A stretch of 64,000 bases of DNA, taken from Actinomyces sp. S6-Spd3 (GTDB lineage Bacteria > Actinomycetota > Actinomycetes > Actinomycetales > Actinomycetaceae). How positions within the stretch are numbered: the stretch's first letter is position 1; every line of letters begins with the position of its first letter. Shown here piece by piece: positions 51,950 to 60,420 of this stretch. Location of the stretch: the NCBI RefSeq assembly GCF_000758755.1, contig NZ_JRMV01000272.1, positions 186,001 to 250,000 of the forward strand. The letters run 5' to 3'. The notes under the pieces are model-generated. The model saw only the letters and a list, made by a program, of their open reading frames with translations, searched no databases and had not been told where the DNA came from. The position numbers and the translations under genes are program-made.

Positions 51950-54412
51950 TCAGTGCGCGCGACGCAGCCTCATGGAGTTGAGGACAACGCACACCGAGGA
52001 CATGGCCATCGCCGCGGAAGCGAGCATCGGGTTGAGAAGCCCGAAGATCGCTAGCGGAATCATGATGACGTTGTAGAAGAACGCCCAGAAGAGGTTCTCT
52101 TTGATGACCTTGAGGGTCGCACGCGAAATACGAATCGCGGCGGCAGCCATCGTGGGATCTGAGCTCACTAGCGTCATATCTGCGACGGCGATCGCGCTAT
52201 CCGCGCCCGAACCCATGGCAATACCCAAACCCTGAGTCGAGGCCTGTGCCAGAGCAGCCGCGTCATTCACGCCATCGCCCACCATGGCTACCTGGTGGCC
52301 TTCTTCTTGAAGGCGCATCACGGCATCGCGCTTATCTGCGGGAAGAACTCCTGCAATAACCGAGTCAATCCCCACCTGCGAGGCAACAAAACGTGCTGCA
52401 GATTCGTGATCACCAGTGAGCAAGGTCGGAGTAATCCCCAAGGCCTTGAGCTGGGCAATCGCATCCTTCGATGACTCTTTCACCGTGTCACGCACAACGA
52501 AAGCACCCAGAAGTACGCCATCGAGGTGCTCGGGAAGTTCACGCGTTTGTGGAGTGAGAGTTGCGGCAGGTGCTTGAGCGGAAGCAAGCCGACGCGAACG
52601 AACCTGCGGCTCGTAGCCCGCTGCCTTGACGACCTCTTCAAGCTCAGCGTCACTGTAATCGTGCTTGAGGGTAATTCGAGCACTCTCAGTTGCCAGGTTA
52701 ACCTGCGCATGAACGCCATCGAGCTTGCCCAGCTTGCGCTCAACCCTGCGGACACAGGAGGCACAGGTCATGCCGCCCACTGCCATGTCGACGATGATTC
52801 CGCCGTCCTCGTCCTCATCTGCGGGTTGTGAAGCCTGCGTCGAGGCCGTATCACCGGCGGAGGAAGTTTCCTGCCAGCCCTCAACGCGCGCACTGGCCAC
52901 GACGGTCGCTCCCGTGGCCTCGGCCTCGGAAATGGCGGAAAGTGCGGACGGGGGAAGGGGAATACCCAGCTCACGCAACCAGCTCACGCGGCCGGCCAGG
53001 AGAAGCGCACCGTCCTCGCCAAGCGCGGAAACCCCAAGTCCGGGGTGGTTGCGCAGCTCGCGAACCGGGTGCGAGGAAAGATCGCGCTCGCGGGCGGCGG
53101 CGGTCAGCGCACGGGCGATGGGGTGCTCCGAGGCCGACTCCAGCGAGGCGGTCACGCTCAGTGCGTCCTCGCTGGACTGGGAATCAGGGGAATTTGCGCT
53201 TCCGTCGGGAAGGATGACGGACTCCAATGACATCGTGCCCTTAGTCAAAGTGCCGGTCTTATCAAGGAGGATTGTGTCGATACTGCGCGTACGCTCAAGG
53301 ACCTCGGCGGAAGAAATGAGGATACCCATCTGCGCGGCCTTACCTGAACCAACAAGGAGGGCGGTCGGAGTGGCCAGACCAAGCGCGCAGGGGCAGGCAA
53401 CAACCAGCACGGCAACCGCAGCAGTGATTGCGCTTTGAACGCCAGATCCGGCAAGGAGCCAGCCCGCCAAAGTCAGTAGGGAAAGCGCAATGATCGTCGG
53501 AACGAAAACCGAAGAAATACGATCCGCAAGACGTTGGACGGGGGCCTTGGTTGCCTGGGCCTCAGTGATCATCTGGCCAATGTGCGCCAGCTGGGTCCCA
53601 GAGCCAACGGCGGTTGCGCGGACGATCAAGGCACCCGAGGTGTTGAGGGTTCCACCGGTCACCGCACTGCCGGGGGATACTTCGCGAGGAAGAGATTCGC
53701 CCGTCATCAGCGAGGTATCCAGCGCGCTGGTGCCCTCTTCGACGATGCCGTCGGTGGCGATCTTGTCTCCCGGGCGCACCTGGAAGCGGTCGCCCACGGC
53801 AAGTTCCGAGGCCGCAATGGTGCGGTAGGTGCGCTCGCTGCCGCTTCCTTCAACGAGGATTGCGTCCTTCGCTCCGAGTTCGAGAAGGGAGCGCAGGGCA
53901 TCCCCGGAGTGGTAACGGGTGCGTGCTTCCATCAGGCGACCGGCAAGGAGGAAAGTGACGATCGCGCAGGCGCCCTCGAAGTAGATTTCCGCGTGCGTTG
54001 CGTGGCTGCGCGCGGGGATCAGTGACATGTGCATGCGCATGCCAAGCATCCCTGCACCACCAAAAACGAGGGCGTACCACGACCATAGGCTCGATGCGAT
54101 CACGCCGAGGGAGACCAGGGTATCCATGGTGGAAGAGCCGTGGCGGCCCGCCTGGAAGGCAGCGCGGTGGAAGGGGGCCGCACCCCAGATCACGACGGGC
54201 AGTGAGGCGAAGGCAACGACCCACTGCCAGCCCGAAAACTGGAGGGCAGGAACCATTGACAGGCCCAGAACGATGACGGTGAAGGGGAGAGTCACAAGGA
54301 AGCGGTTGCGCAGGTCCGCGGCGCGGCGTAGCAGTCCGTCCCCCAAGTGTTCACTTTCAGTTTCAGTTGATGCGCGGTGAGTTTCGGTAGTCATTATGAG
54401 CGATTCTGTCAT
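51950..54412 (-). CDS. copA: Copper-exporting P1B ATPase with an internal HMA domain
   Basis: Copper-type P-type ATPase, 820 residues from the ATG at 54412 (a second ATG at 54394 is possible). There is no N-terminal metal-binding domain: membrane helices begin near residue 35. TGES is near 236, CPC near 338, DKTGTLT near 381, SEHPIARAL near 426, LLTGDH near 662 and GDGVND near 709. An HMA domain with GMTCASC lies at about 538-606, inside the cytoplasmic loop. It falls between the ASARVEG strand and the DGVLLGAFVVRDTVKESS strand, where relatives have only a short turn. The distance from HP to TGD is thus about 235 residues, against about 110 normally. It belongs to the csoR-copZ-copA set. Confidence 0.92.
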   Translation of the reverse strand: MTESLIMTTETHRASTETESEHLGDGLLRRAADLRNRFLVTLPFTVIVLGLSMVPALQFSGWQWVVAFASLPVVIWGAAPFHRAAFQAGRHGSSTMDTLVSLGVIASSLWSWYALVFGGAGMLGMRMHMSLIPARSHATHAEIYFEGACAIVTFLLAGRLMEARTRYHSGDALRSLLELGAKDAILVEGSGSERTYRTIAASELAVGDRFQVRPGDKIATDGIVEEGTSALDTSLMTGESLPREVSPGSAVTGGTLNTSGALIVRATAVGSGTQLAHIGQMITEAQATKAPVQRLADRISSVFVPTIIALSLLTLAGWLLAGSGVQSAITAAVAVLVVACPCALGLATPTALLVGSGKAAQMGILISSAEVLERTRSIDTILLDKTGTLTKGTMSLESVILPDGSANSPDSQSSEDALSVTASLESASEHPIARALTAAARERDLSSHPVRELRNHPGLGVSALGEDGALLLAGRVSWLRELGIPLPPSALSAISEAEATGATVVASARVEGWQETSSAGDTASTQASQPADEDEDGGIIVDMAVGGMTCASCVRRVERKLGKLDGVHAQVNLATESARITLKHDYSDAELEEVVKAAGYEPQVRSRRLASAQAPAATLTPQTRELPEHLDGVLLGAFVVRDTVKESSKDAIAQLKALGITPTLLTGDHESAARFVASQVGIDSVIAGVLPADKRDAVMRLQEEGHQVAMVGDGVNDAAALAQASTQGLGIAMGSGADSAIAVADMTLVSSDPTMAAAAIRISRATLKVIKENLFWAFFYNVIMIPLAIFGLLNPMLASAAMAMSSVCVVLNSMRLRRAH

Positions 54413-54467
54413 GTGTATTTGGGATATCCGGGGGCACTCGTGTGCGGTGCCCCCGGTTGGTTAAGGA

Positions 54468-54713
54468 TCAGAAGTCGCGGGCGATTCCGACCAGTTCGAA
54501 GCCGGCCTCGGAGACAGCGTCGCGCAGGGCGTTGTCGTCGAGTTCGGTGTTGGTGACGACGGTGGCCTTCGAGGTTGCGCCGGAGTTGAGGATGACCTCG
54601 ACGTCAAGAACGCCGGGAACCTCCTTGAGTTCTTCGGTAACCGATGCGACGCAGTGTCCGCAGGTCATTCCGTTGATGGAGAGCTCAACAGTGCGATCAA
54701 TTTCCTGTGCCAT
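54468..54713 (-). CDS. copZ: Copper chaperone CopZ
   Basis: Single heavy-metal-associated domain of 81 residues. The Cu(I) site is GMTCGHC near residues 15-21 and the usual ferredoxin-like fold follows. AAAGAAAGG precedes the ATG. It lies 55 bases before copA and just after csoR. It passes copper to CopA, either to its internal HMA domain or directly to the membrane site. Confidence 0.93.
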   Translation of the reverse strand: MAQEIDRTVELSINGMTCGHCVASVTEELKEVPGVLDVEVILNSGATSKATVVTNTELDDNALRDAVSEAGFELVGIARDF

Positions 54714-54764
54714 GATGGCGCCTTTCTTTGGTGGTGGAAATGGGGAAAAACGTGTGGTGTGCGC

Positions 54765-55049
54765 TCAGGACTTCACCAGTCGCGCGATTGCCTTTGTGGC
54801 TTCTTGGATCTTTTCGCGTCCTTCTTCCTCGCTGTGTTGGGCGGCGTGAAGAACGCAGTGGTTCATGTGGTCTTCAAGGAGGCCAAGTGCGACGGAGTCC
54901 AGAGCGGACTGCACTGCAGAGATTTGCGTGAGGACATCAATGCAGTAGGTGTCCTCTGCAACCATGCGTTGCAGGCCCCTGAGCTGGCCTTCGATTCTGC
55001 GCAGTCGCTTGAGGTAGTGCTCGGTTTCTTCGGTGTATCCGTGAGCCAT
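54765..55049 (-). CDS. csoR: Copper-sensing repressor CsoR
   Basis: Four-helix repressor that releases DNA when it binds Cu(I). It has 94 residues from the ATG at 55049, preceded by AAGGAGG. The ligands are Cys36, His61 and Cys65, in the same numbering as Mycobacterium tuberculosis CsoR, which supports this start over an in-frame start at 55100. It lies 22 bases from the operator at 55074-55091 and heads the csoR-copZ-copA set. Confidence 0.94.
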   Translation of the reverse strand: MAHGYTEETEHYLKRLRRIEGQLRGLQRMVAEDTYCIDVLTQISAVQSALDSVALGLLEDHMNHCVLHAAQHSEEEGREKIQEATKAIARLVKS

Positions 55050-55073
55050 GGTGGTCCTCCTTGTGCTTCGAAA

Positions 55074-55091
55074 TATACCCCCGGGGGGTAT
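55074..55091. promoter_or_regulatory. CsoR operator
   Basis: ATACCCCCGGGGGGTAT in TATACCCCCGGGGGGTATG, the G-tract inverted repeat bound by CsoR proteins, 25 bases upstream of csoR. It implies autoregulation of the csoR-copZ-copA set. Confidence 0.88.
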
Positions 55092-55113
55092 GTGCGTCAA
55101 GAGAGGAAAATGT

Positions 55114-55154
55114 CTGTCCCCCCACTCCGAAACGGTGCCGGAGTGGGGGGACAG
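55114..55154 (-). terminator. Terminator of the surface protein gene
   Basis: CTGTCCCCCCACTCCG (55114-55129) and its complement (55139-55154), a perfect 16-bp stem. It is followed on the minus strand by a T-rich stretch, between the surface protein stop and the csoR operator. Confidence 0.85.
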
Positions 55155-55202
55155 CGTGGTTATTGGGCGCCGAGGCCGCTGGCGCCTCGTGCGCGCAATC
55201 AG

Positions 55203-56459
55203 TTATGCGCGCCGACGCGTCGTAGCAACGGTGGCCACACCTGCGAGGGCGAGCAGGCCGCCCAGCGGAAGGACGAAGTCAGCTGCGCCCGTACGTGCCA
55301 GAGGGCTCTTCGGGTTCTCAGAGGGAGCCGCGGCGGGGATCGACGGAGAAGAAGTTGCACCCGGAGTGGGCGAAGACGTCTGCTTGACGGTCGGGGCCCA
55401 CTTCGTGTTGTAGGTGACGCCACCGCAGGCGGACTGGGTGCGAGTCATGCCCGCGTTTGCCTTCCAATCCCACTGGATATCAGCGGTGTCGACAACAGTC
55501 TTTGCCGGGCGAGGCAAGTCAGTGACGGGAGCAGATCCGATCGCACCTTCTTGTGTGTATTCCATTGCGGTGATCTCCGCGGGAAGCGCATGTGCCGCAT
55601 CATCGGAGGAGTAGGTGACCGTGAGTGAGGGTTGCTGCTTGAGCTCGATGGTGACAGGGGCACCCACACCGTTGGTGAAGTTCACGGGGCGCATGCCAGC
55701 GAGGAAAGGAACGCCGGCAAGGGCGGGAATATCCAAGCTACCGGTGACGCTGGGAGAGGTTGCCTGAATCGATGAGCTTGCCGAGGCATTCATACGCGCT
55801 TGAGAAACTGTCAGGCTTCCTTCGAGGCTTGGGAAGTAGACCTTGTTGGGGCGCATGGAAGCATCTTCCAAGGCGCCGGCAGTGGTTCCATCGACCCAAT
55901 TTCCGCTGGCATCTTGGTGCATGAGGCGGTAGGTCGCAGAGAAGGTTCCATTGACGACCGAAACACTCTGGACGCGCATGGCCTTTGAGAAAGCCTCGCC
56001 AGTTGCGGCATTGGCCTTCTCGAATTGCTTCTGTACTGCCTCGACCGTGTAAGCGGAAGTATCGATATCGACATCATTCGTGTCAACAGTCATGCTGGTC
56101 GTCCACTCACCAGTGATGACCAAACGATTGAAAGCAGCGGCATTCGTGAGGCGGCCATAGGTAGCCATGTCTTCGTAATTCGTCCACACATTGGTCATAT
56201 CGAGAACGCCCTGGAAGCCAATAGCGTAGCTGTCCTTGGGAGAAGCTCCACGGCAGACAAGGGCGGCAGGCTGTGCGGGATCAACATCGGCGGGCAGAGT
56301 CACGATGTCGCTTCCGGGAGTGTAGACCTCACCCGAGACCGAAATCGGGATATCAGTAGATGCCTGTGAACTGTGGAAACTGCCGCCGCCGACAAGAATC
56401 GCACCGGCGAGTACGGGAACACTGCACAGTGCGAATACGCGATATGACGAACGCTTCAT
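55203..56459 (-). CDS. Cell-wall-anchored surface protein with LARTG sorting signal
   Basis: The 418-residue protein starts with a basic signal peptide (KRSSYRVFALCSVPVLAGAILVGGG). The C-terminal sorting signal is LARTG, then a hydrophobic helix and RRR, recognised by a sortase. LARTG instead of LPxTG is a variant. Before it comes a Pro/Ser/Thr-rich spacer (SSPTPGATSSPSIPAAAPS). The middle has no domain I recognise; a single Cys pair (VCRG and SACGG) may form a disulfide. The start at 56459 was taken because the residues upstream of it are not signal-like. No sortase gene lies in this window. Confidence 0.85.
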   Translation of the reverse strand: MKRSSYRVFALCSVPVLAGAILVGGGSFHSSQASTDIPISVSGEVYTPGSDIVTLPADVDPAQPAALVCRGASPKDSYAIGFQGVLDMTNVWTNYEDMATYGRLTNAAAFNRLVITGEWTTSMTVDTNDVDIDTSAYTVEAVQKQFEKANAATGEAFSKAMRVQSVSVVNGTFSATYRLMHQDASGNWVDGTTAGALEDASMRPNKVYFPSLEGSLTVSQARMNASASSSIQATSPSVTGSLDIPALAGVPFLAGMRPVNFTNGVGAPVTIELKQQPSLTVTYSSDDAAHALPAEITAMEYTQEGAIGSAPVTDLPRPAKTVVDTADIQWDWKANAGMTRTQSACGGVTYNTKWAPTVKQTSSPTPGATSSPSIPAAAPSENPKSPLARTGAADFVLPLGGLLALAGVATVATTRRRA

Positions 56460-56620
56460 GGAGGTCTTCTTTCTACGGGCTGCCAAATTTCGCGGAAAAG
56501 CGCGAAACATTCTGGAAAATTCTAACAGTCGATACGAGTATGAATCCAGTAGCGTAACCTCAAACTATCCCCACCTGCACACATGCGGGTTTAGGCTATC
56601 GTGAAGGGAAGGAGGGACTC

Positions 56621-58555
56621 ATGAAAACGCGACGCTATCGCAACTACTACGCACGCAGGCGTGCCCCGCACTCCCTCTCCTCCTTCTACCTACGCGCAAA
56701 ACTGATCCCACTTGCCCCCAAGCTCCTTTCAGCGCTCGCGGTTGGTGCGGCCTCGGCAATGGGATTTCTCCCCACGGATATCCGCAGCCGGCTGCGCATG
56801 CAATCTGACCGCCTCGGCGAAGAAGTATCGGAGCAATCTCAATCGATCTTCTTCCGCGAACCCGGACTTGATGTTCTTTTCGTACGTGTGCTCGCCTCAA
56901 TCGCCGGAACAGCCGGTGCCATCGTTCACGCGGCAGCCGCATTCGATGCGATCGTGGGATGGGATCGAAGCGGGAAGCTCCAGCGCCTCGCTCAAGTCAC
57001 ACCACGCAATGGCTATGAGGCGCTGATGGCAGGGATGCTCATAGCGGGAACATCCCTTGGACAAATGACGGGTGGAGCCGCGCACGCGGACAAGTACTTT
57101 GACTCTGAAATGGGGTCGAATATCATCGAATATCCCGGACACCCCAAGTCCTCGGCCCATCGCCTGTGGGCTCCGCGCTCCCTTCAGGATATGGCTGCGG
57201 ACATTGATGACCTGTACTGGGCGGGAACGTACGGGCAATCGATCAAAATCACCAGGGTCGGCAAAGATGAGCAACGGCGCTGGTTGGTGTCGATCCCGGG
57301 GACAAACCACTTTGATACGCCATCGACCCCTAACCCCGCGGATACGGAAACCAACATCCGCGAAGCTTTGGGGCTGAGCTCATCCATGCGAATGGGCATC
57401 ATTCGCGCTCTTCACCAGGCAATGAGTGAAGACGGCGTTGATCCATCGGACTACGCAAGCGAGCCCATTATCATTGTTGCCCACTCGCAAGGCGGCCTCA
57501 TTGCAGTCAATCTGGGAAGCTTGCCCCCAGAAGATGTCGGGGTCAATGTCCAGGGGATTTTAGGGCTCGGATCGCCGGGACACCGGGCATGTCTGCGTTC
57601 CGATGTCGTCATGGTGGATGTTGCACACGATCAAGATGTCGTCCCATCGACTGATGGAGCTGGCGCACGTATCCGCGATCACCGGGTAATGGTTGGTCGG
57701 AACCTCAATCAACCGCGCATGCAACCGCTGTACTATGCGCACTCCTCGTCGACCTACACCGAAACGGTTGGCCGTTTGGAGCGCAGGTCAGAGGTGACGC
57801 GATGGGACCGCGTGGGACAGGCAATCCGCGCACTGCAAGAAATGTTGCCCCATGATGGCGAACCCACGCGCGTTCGTATCTATGACATTTGGCAAGAACT
57901 CGATGACCCGCACGGAAGTGTCTGGGCAAGGGTTAATGTCCTTGAATCTACTCAATCGCAGGACACCGCAACTGATGGTGACAACAATTCTCACGGGGGG
58001 GAACTGATGGCGCAGAATCGTTCAATTGCGCGAATCCTTGGGATTGTCCAGCAACGAGCAGAGCAGATTTCACTCCCTCGCGTATCCAACCGGCTCGGCC
58101 TTGCCGCTTTGGGCGTGGCAAGCCTCGGGGTGGGGGCAGCACTCACTCGCTTGCGTCCGACGGATCGAGGCGGGCGATCTGAGCGTTTCCAAGCCTTGAT
58201 TGAAGATACGCTTGAACAAAGTGCGCAGCCATGGGTGTGCACAAGTTGCCAGGTTCAGGTCAACGAAGGTTTTGGCAAACCGACCATGGTGAGCTTTTCG
58301 ATCAACATGGAAGCAAAGCAGCCTATAGATGATGATCGCGTTGAATTTGCCCGAAAGCTCCTCGAGGCCGCGGTGCGCAGCGTGTGGAAAAACCCCGAAA
58401 TTGCACCAATTGGCATCCAAGGACGCATGAGCGTCAACGGCGAAGACACAGTCAATATGCAGGACCTCGGCTACTCTGCGCTCCAAGTACGCCCCGAAGA
58501 ACTCTTCGAACGACTCGGAGCCCCGGCTATCGATCGAGGATGGACACCCGCCTGA
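56621..58555 (+). CDS. Alpha/beta hydrolase-domain protein with C-terminal extension
   Basis: Unknown 644-residue protein. The N-terminus is Arg-rich, with a hydrophobic stretch (about 35-50). The middle (about 210-400) is an alpha/beta hydrolase: SIPGTNHFDTP, nucleophile elbow VAHSQGG, Asp in HDQDVVPSTDGAG, His in YYAHSSS. The last 180 residues form a separate region. An in-frame ATG at 58007, after a run of seven G (57995-58001), could start that region alone. The pattern VP..DGGA..R..H is shared with the protein at 60417. AAGGAGGG precedes the ATG. Possibly secreted or surface lipase-like; substrate unknown. Confidence 0.75.
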   Translation: MKTRRYRNYYARRRAPHSLSSFYLRAKLIPLAPKLLSALAVGAASAMGFLPTDIRSRLRMQSDRLGEEVSEQSQSIFFREPGLDVLFVRVLASIAGTAGAIVHAAAAFDAIVGWDRSGKLQRLAQVTPRNGYEALMAGMLIAGTSLGQMTGGAAHADKYFDSEMGSNIIEYPGHPKSSAHRLWAPRSLQDMAADIDDLYWAGTYGQSIKITRVGKDEQRRWLVSIPGTNHFDTPSTPNPADTETNIREALGLSSSMRMGIIRALHQAMSEDGVDPSDYASEPIIIVAHSQGGLIAVNLGSLPPEDVGVNVQGILGLGSPGHRACLRSDVVMVDVAHDQDVVPSTDGAGARIRDHRVMVGRNLNQPRMQPLYYAHSSSTYTETVGRLERRSEVTRWDRVGQAIRALQEMLPHDGEPTRVRIYDIWQELDDPHGSVWARVNVLESTQSQDTATDGDNNSHGGELMAQNRSIARILGIVQQRAEQISLPRVSNRLGLAALGVASLGVGAALTRLRPTDRGGRSERFQALIEDTLEQSAQPWVCTSCQVQVNEGFGKPTMVSFSINMEAKQPIDDDRVEFARKLLEAAVRSVWKNPEIAPIGIQGRMSVNGEDTVNMQDLGYSALQVRPEELFERLGAPAIDRGWTPA

Positions 58556-58572
58556 GCAAGCCGGAAGTCACT

Positions 58573-60039
58573 CTACTCGGCGCTGATCCACTCAACCATG
58601 TCCGGGGCATACCCGGTATAACTCGCGGGAGTCAGTTCCATCAGTCGGTCTTTCGCGTCCTGAGGAAGATCCAGCGATTCAACGAAATCGTGCAGGCGAG
58701 TGGCGTCGATATCGTGTCCGCGAGTGAGCTCCTTCATGCGCTCATAAGGGTTCTCCATCCCCTGACGCCCCTCAAGGGAAGCAAGACGCATCACCTGCTG
58801 AATGGCCTCGGAAATCACTTCCCAATGCTCATCGAGCTCGGCGGACATCACCTGGGCGTTCAACTCAATACCCTCAAGGCCGCGGGTCAAATTGTCGATT
58901 GCGACAAGAGAGTGGCCAAGGGCAACGCCAATATTGCGCTGGGTTGACGAATCCGTGAGATCACGCTGAAGTCGCGAGGTCACCAGGGTTGCCGCAAGCG
59001 TTTCAAGAAGAGACGAGGCGATCTCAAAGTTAGCTTCAGCATTCTCGAAGCGAATCGGATTGACCTTGTGAGGCATCGTCGAAGAACCCGTGGACCCCTG
59101 AGCACCCAACTTTTGGTGGAAGTAGCCCATGGAGATGTAGGTCCAGCAATCCGTTGCAAGGTTGTGAGCGATGCGGCCAAAGCGCGAAATATCGCTGTAG
59201 AGCTCGCTTTGCCAGTCATGGGACTCAATCTGAGTTGTCAGCGGATTCCACGACAGCCCGAGGCGCTCAACAAAGTCCTTCGTGAGGAGCGGCCAGGGGA
59301 CAGTGGGCAAAGCAACGCGGTGCGCTGCCCAGGTGCCCGTCGCACCGTTCATCTTCCCCAGGTACTCAGTGTCTTCGATGCGCGAAATTTGGCGGGAAAG
59401 TCGGTAGACAAAGACAGCCAATTCCTTACCGATCGTGACCGGAGTTGCCGGCTGACCGTGCGTTCGCGCAAGCATGGGGATTTCAGCGCCGGCCTCGGCA
59501 AGCTCAAGCAAGCGCGCGAGAAGTCCACGTGCGCGCGGCAACCAGACCTGGCGGATTGCGGCTTGAATGTTCAGCGCGTGTGCAAGGTTATTGATGTCTT
59601 CGGAGGTTGCGAAGATGTGAACCAGAGGACGCAGCTGGGGAAGGACCGTATCCGGACCAAAGAGGGAGCGCGCCTCCTCAAGTCGATTGTCGATGTAGTA
59701 CTCAACTGCCTTGACATCGTGGCGGGTTTCGGCTTCGATGTGGGCGAGTTCGGCAATGGAATCAGCGTTGAATTCCCGCGGAAGTGCGCGCAAATAGTCA
59801 ACTTCAGCGTCAGAGAGCAGGGGCGCGTGGGCAATGACTCCGCGGCGAAGTAGCTCAATCATCCATTCGATCTCAACGTAGATGCGGGTGCGGTTGAGCG
59901 CGGCTTCGGACAGGTACTGGGTCAGTTCCTGAGTGTGCAGGCGATAGCGGCCATCGAGGGGCGACAAAGCTTGGCCTGCGGCCGCCAAGTCTGCATATCC
60001 GGTCTCGGGTGAAAACATGGATTCCTGCTGCGATGTCAT
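58573..60039 (-). CDS. purB: Adenylosuccinate lyase
   Basis: Acts twice in purine synthesis, removing fumarate from adenylosuccinate and from SAICAR. The 488-residue protein has SPLDGRYRLHTQEL at the start, AHIEAETRHDVKAVEYYI, and the fumarase/lyase signature GSSTMPHKVNPIRFENAE near 315-335. It is a long-form PurB like the E. coli enzyme. The gene is convergent with the hydrolase gene at 56621 and divergent from the WXG100-like gene. Confidence 0.96.
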   Translation of the reverse strand: MTSQQESMFSPETGYADLAAAGQALSPLDGRYRLHTQELTQYLSEAALNRTRIYVEIEWMIELLRRGVIAHAPLLSDAEVDYLRALPREFNADSIAELAHIEAETRHDVKAVEYYIDNRLEEARSLFGPDTVLPQLRPLVHIFATSEDINNLAHALNIQAAIRQVWLPRARGLLARLLELAEAGAEIPMLARTHGQPATPVTIGKELAVFVYRLSRQISRIEDTEYLGKMNGATGTWAAHRVALPTVPWPLLTKDFVERLGLSWNPLTTQIESHDWQSELYSDISRFGRIAHNLATDCWTYISMGYFHQKLGAQGSTGSSTMPHKVNPIRFENAEANFEIASSLLETLAATLVTSRLQRDLTDSSTQRNIGVALGHSLVAIDNLTRGLEGIELNAQVMSAELDEHWEVISEAIQQVMRLASLEGRQGMENPYERMKELTRGHDIDATRLHDFVESLDLPQDAKDRLMELTPASYTGYAPDMVEWISAE

Positions 60040-60189
60040 GTCTTAATCATCTCAGACCTGCGCCATCGCGCCACGCGGGCACTCGCGTCAGAGGGAAGGT
60101 CTATCCACAGGGATGCAATGCCATCGGCGTTTTCCACAGATTTTTGGTGCGCTCTGTGGGGGTGGGGTCGACATTCTTAGGCTGAGCTC

Positions 60190-60420
60190 ATGTGGTTCAT
60201 TACGGTGTGCCAGTCACTGAAGGTGATTGAAGACAATTGCGTGGCAATCAGCGAAGAACTGCGTGCTCATTCTTTTGATTCGTGGACGGGTCAGGGAAGC
60301 GAAGGGGCGCGCGCAGAAATTGAGCAGATTAGCAACGACTGTCGGATGTGGGCGGCGCTGGCAATCGAAGCGCGCGACCTAGCCGAAATTGAGAGCGCGA
60401 CGTTGGGAGGTCAGACATGA
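60190..60420 (+). CDS. WXG100-like small protein
   Basis: A 76-residue, probably all-helical protein with a Trp-Thr-Gly turn (SFDSWTGQGSEGARAEI) between two amphipathic stretches. That is the WXG100 helix-turn-helix arrangement of type VII secretion partners. Its stop overlaps the next gene's start by four bases (ATGA). The pairing with a downstream hydrolase that itself has a WXG-like N-terminus fits a chaperone-like role, as for small WXG100 or LXG-associated proteins (inference). No EccC-type secretion gene is in the window. The ribosome binding site is weak. Confidence 0.6.
   Translation: MWFITVCQSLKVIEDNCVAISEELRAHSFDSWTGQGSEGARAEIEQISNDCRMWAALAIEARDLAEIESATLGGQT

Noticed and set aside
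60095-60135. DnaA-box-like sequences (TATCCACAG, TTCCACAGA) upstream of the WXG100-like gene
   Set aside because: Isolated, imperfect and 28 kb from dnaA; expected by chance.
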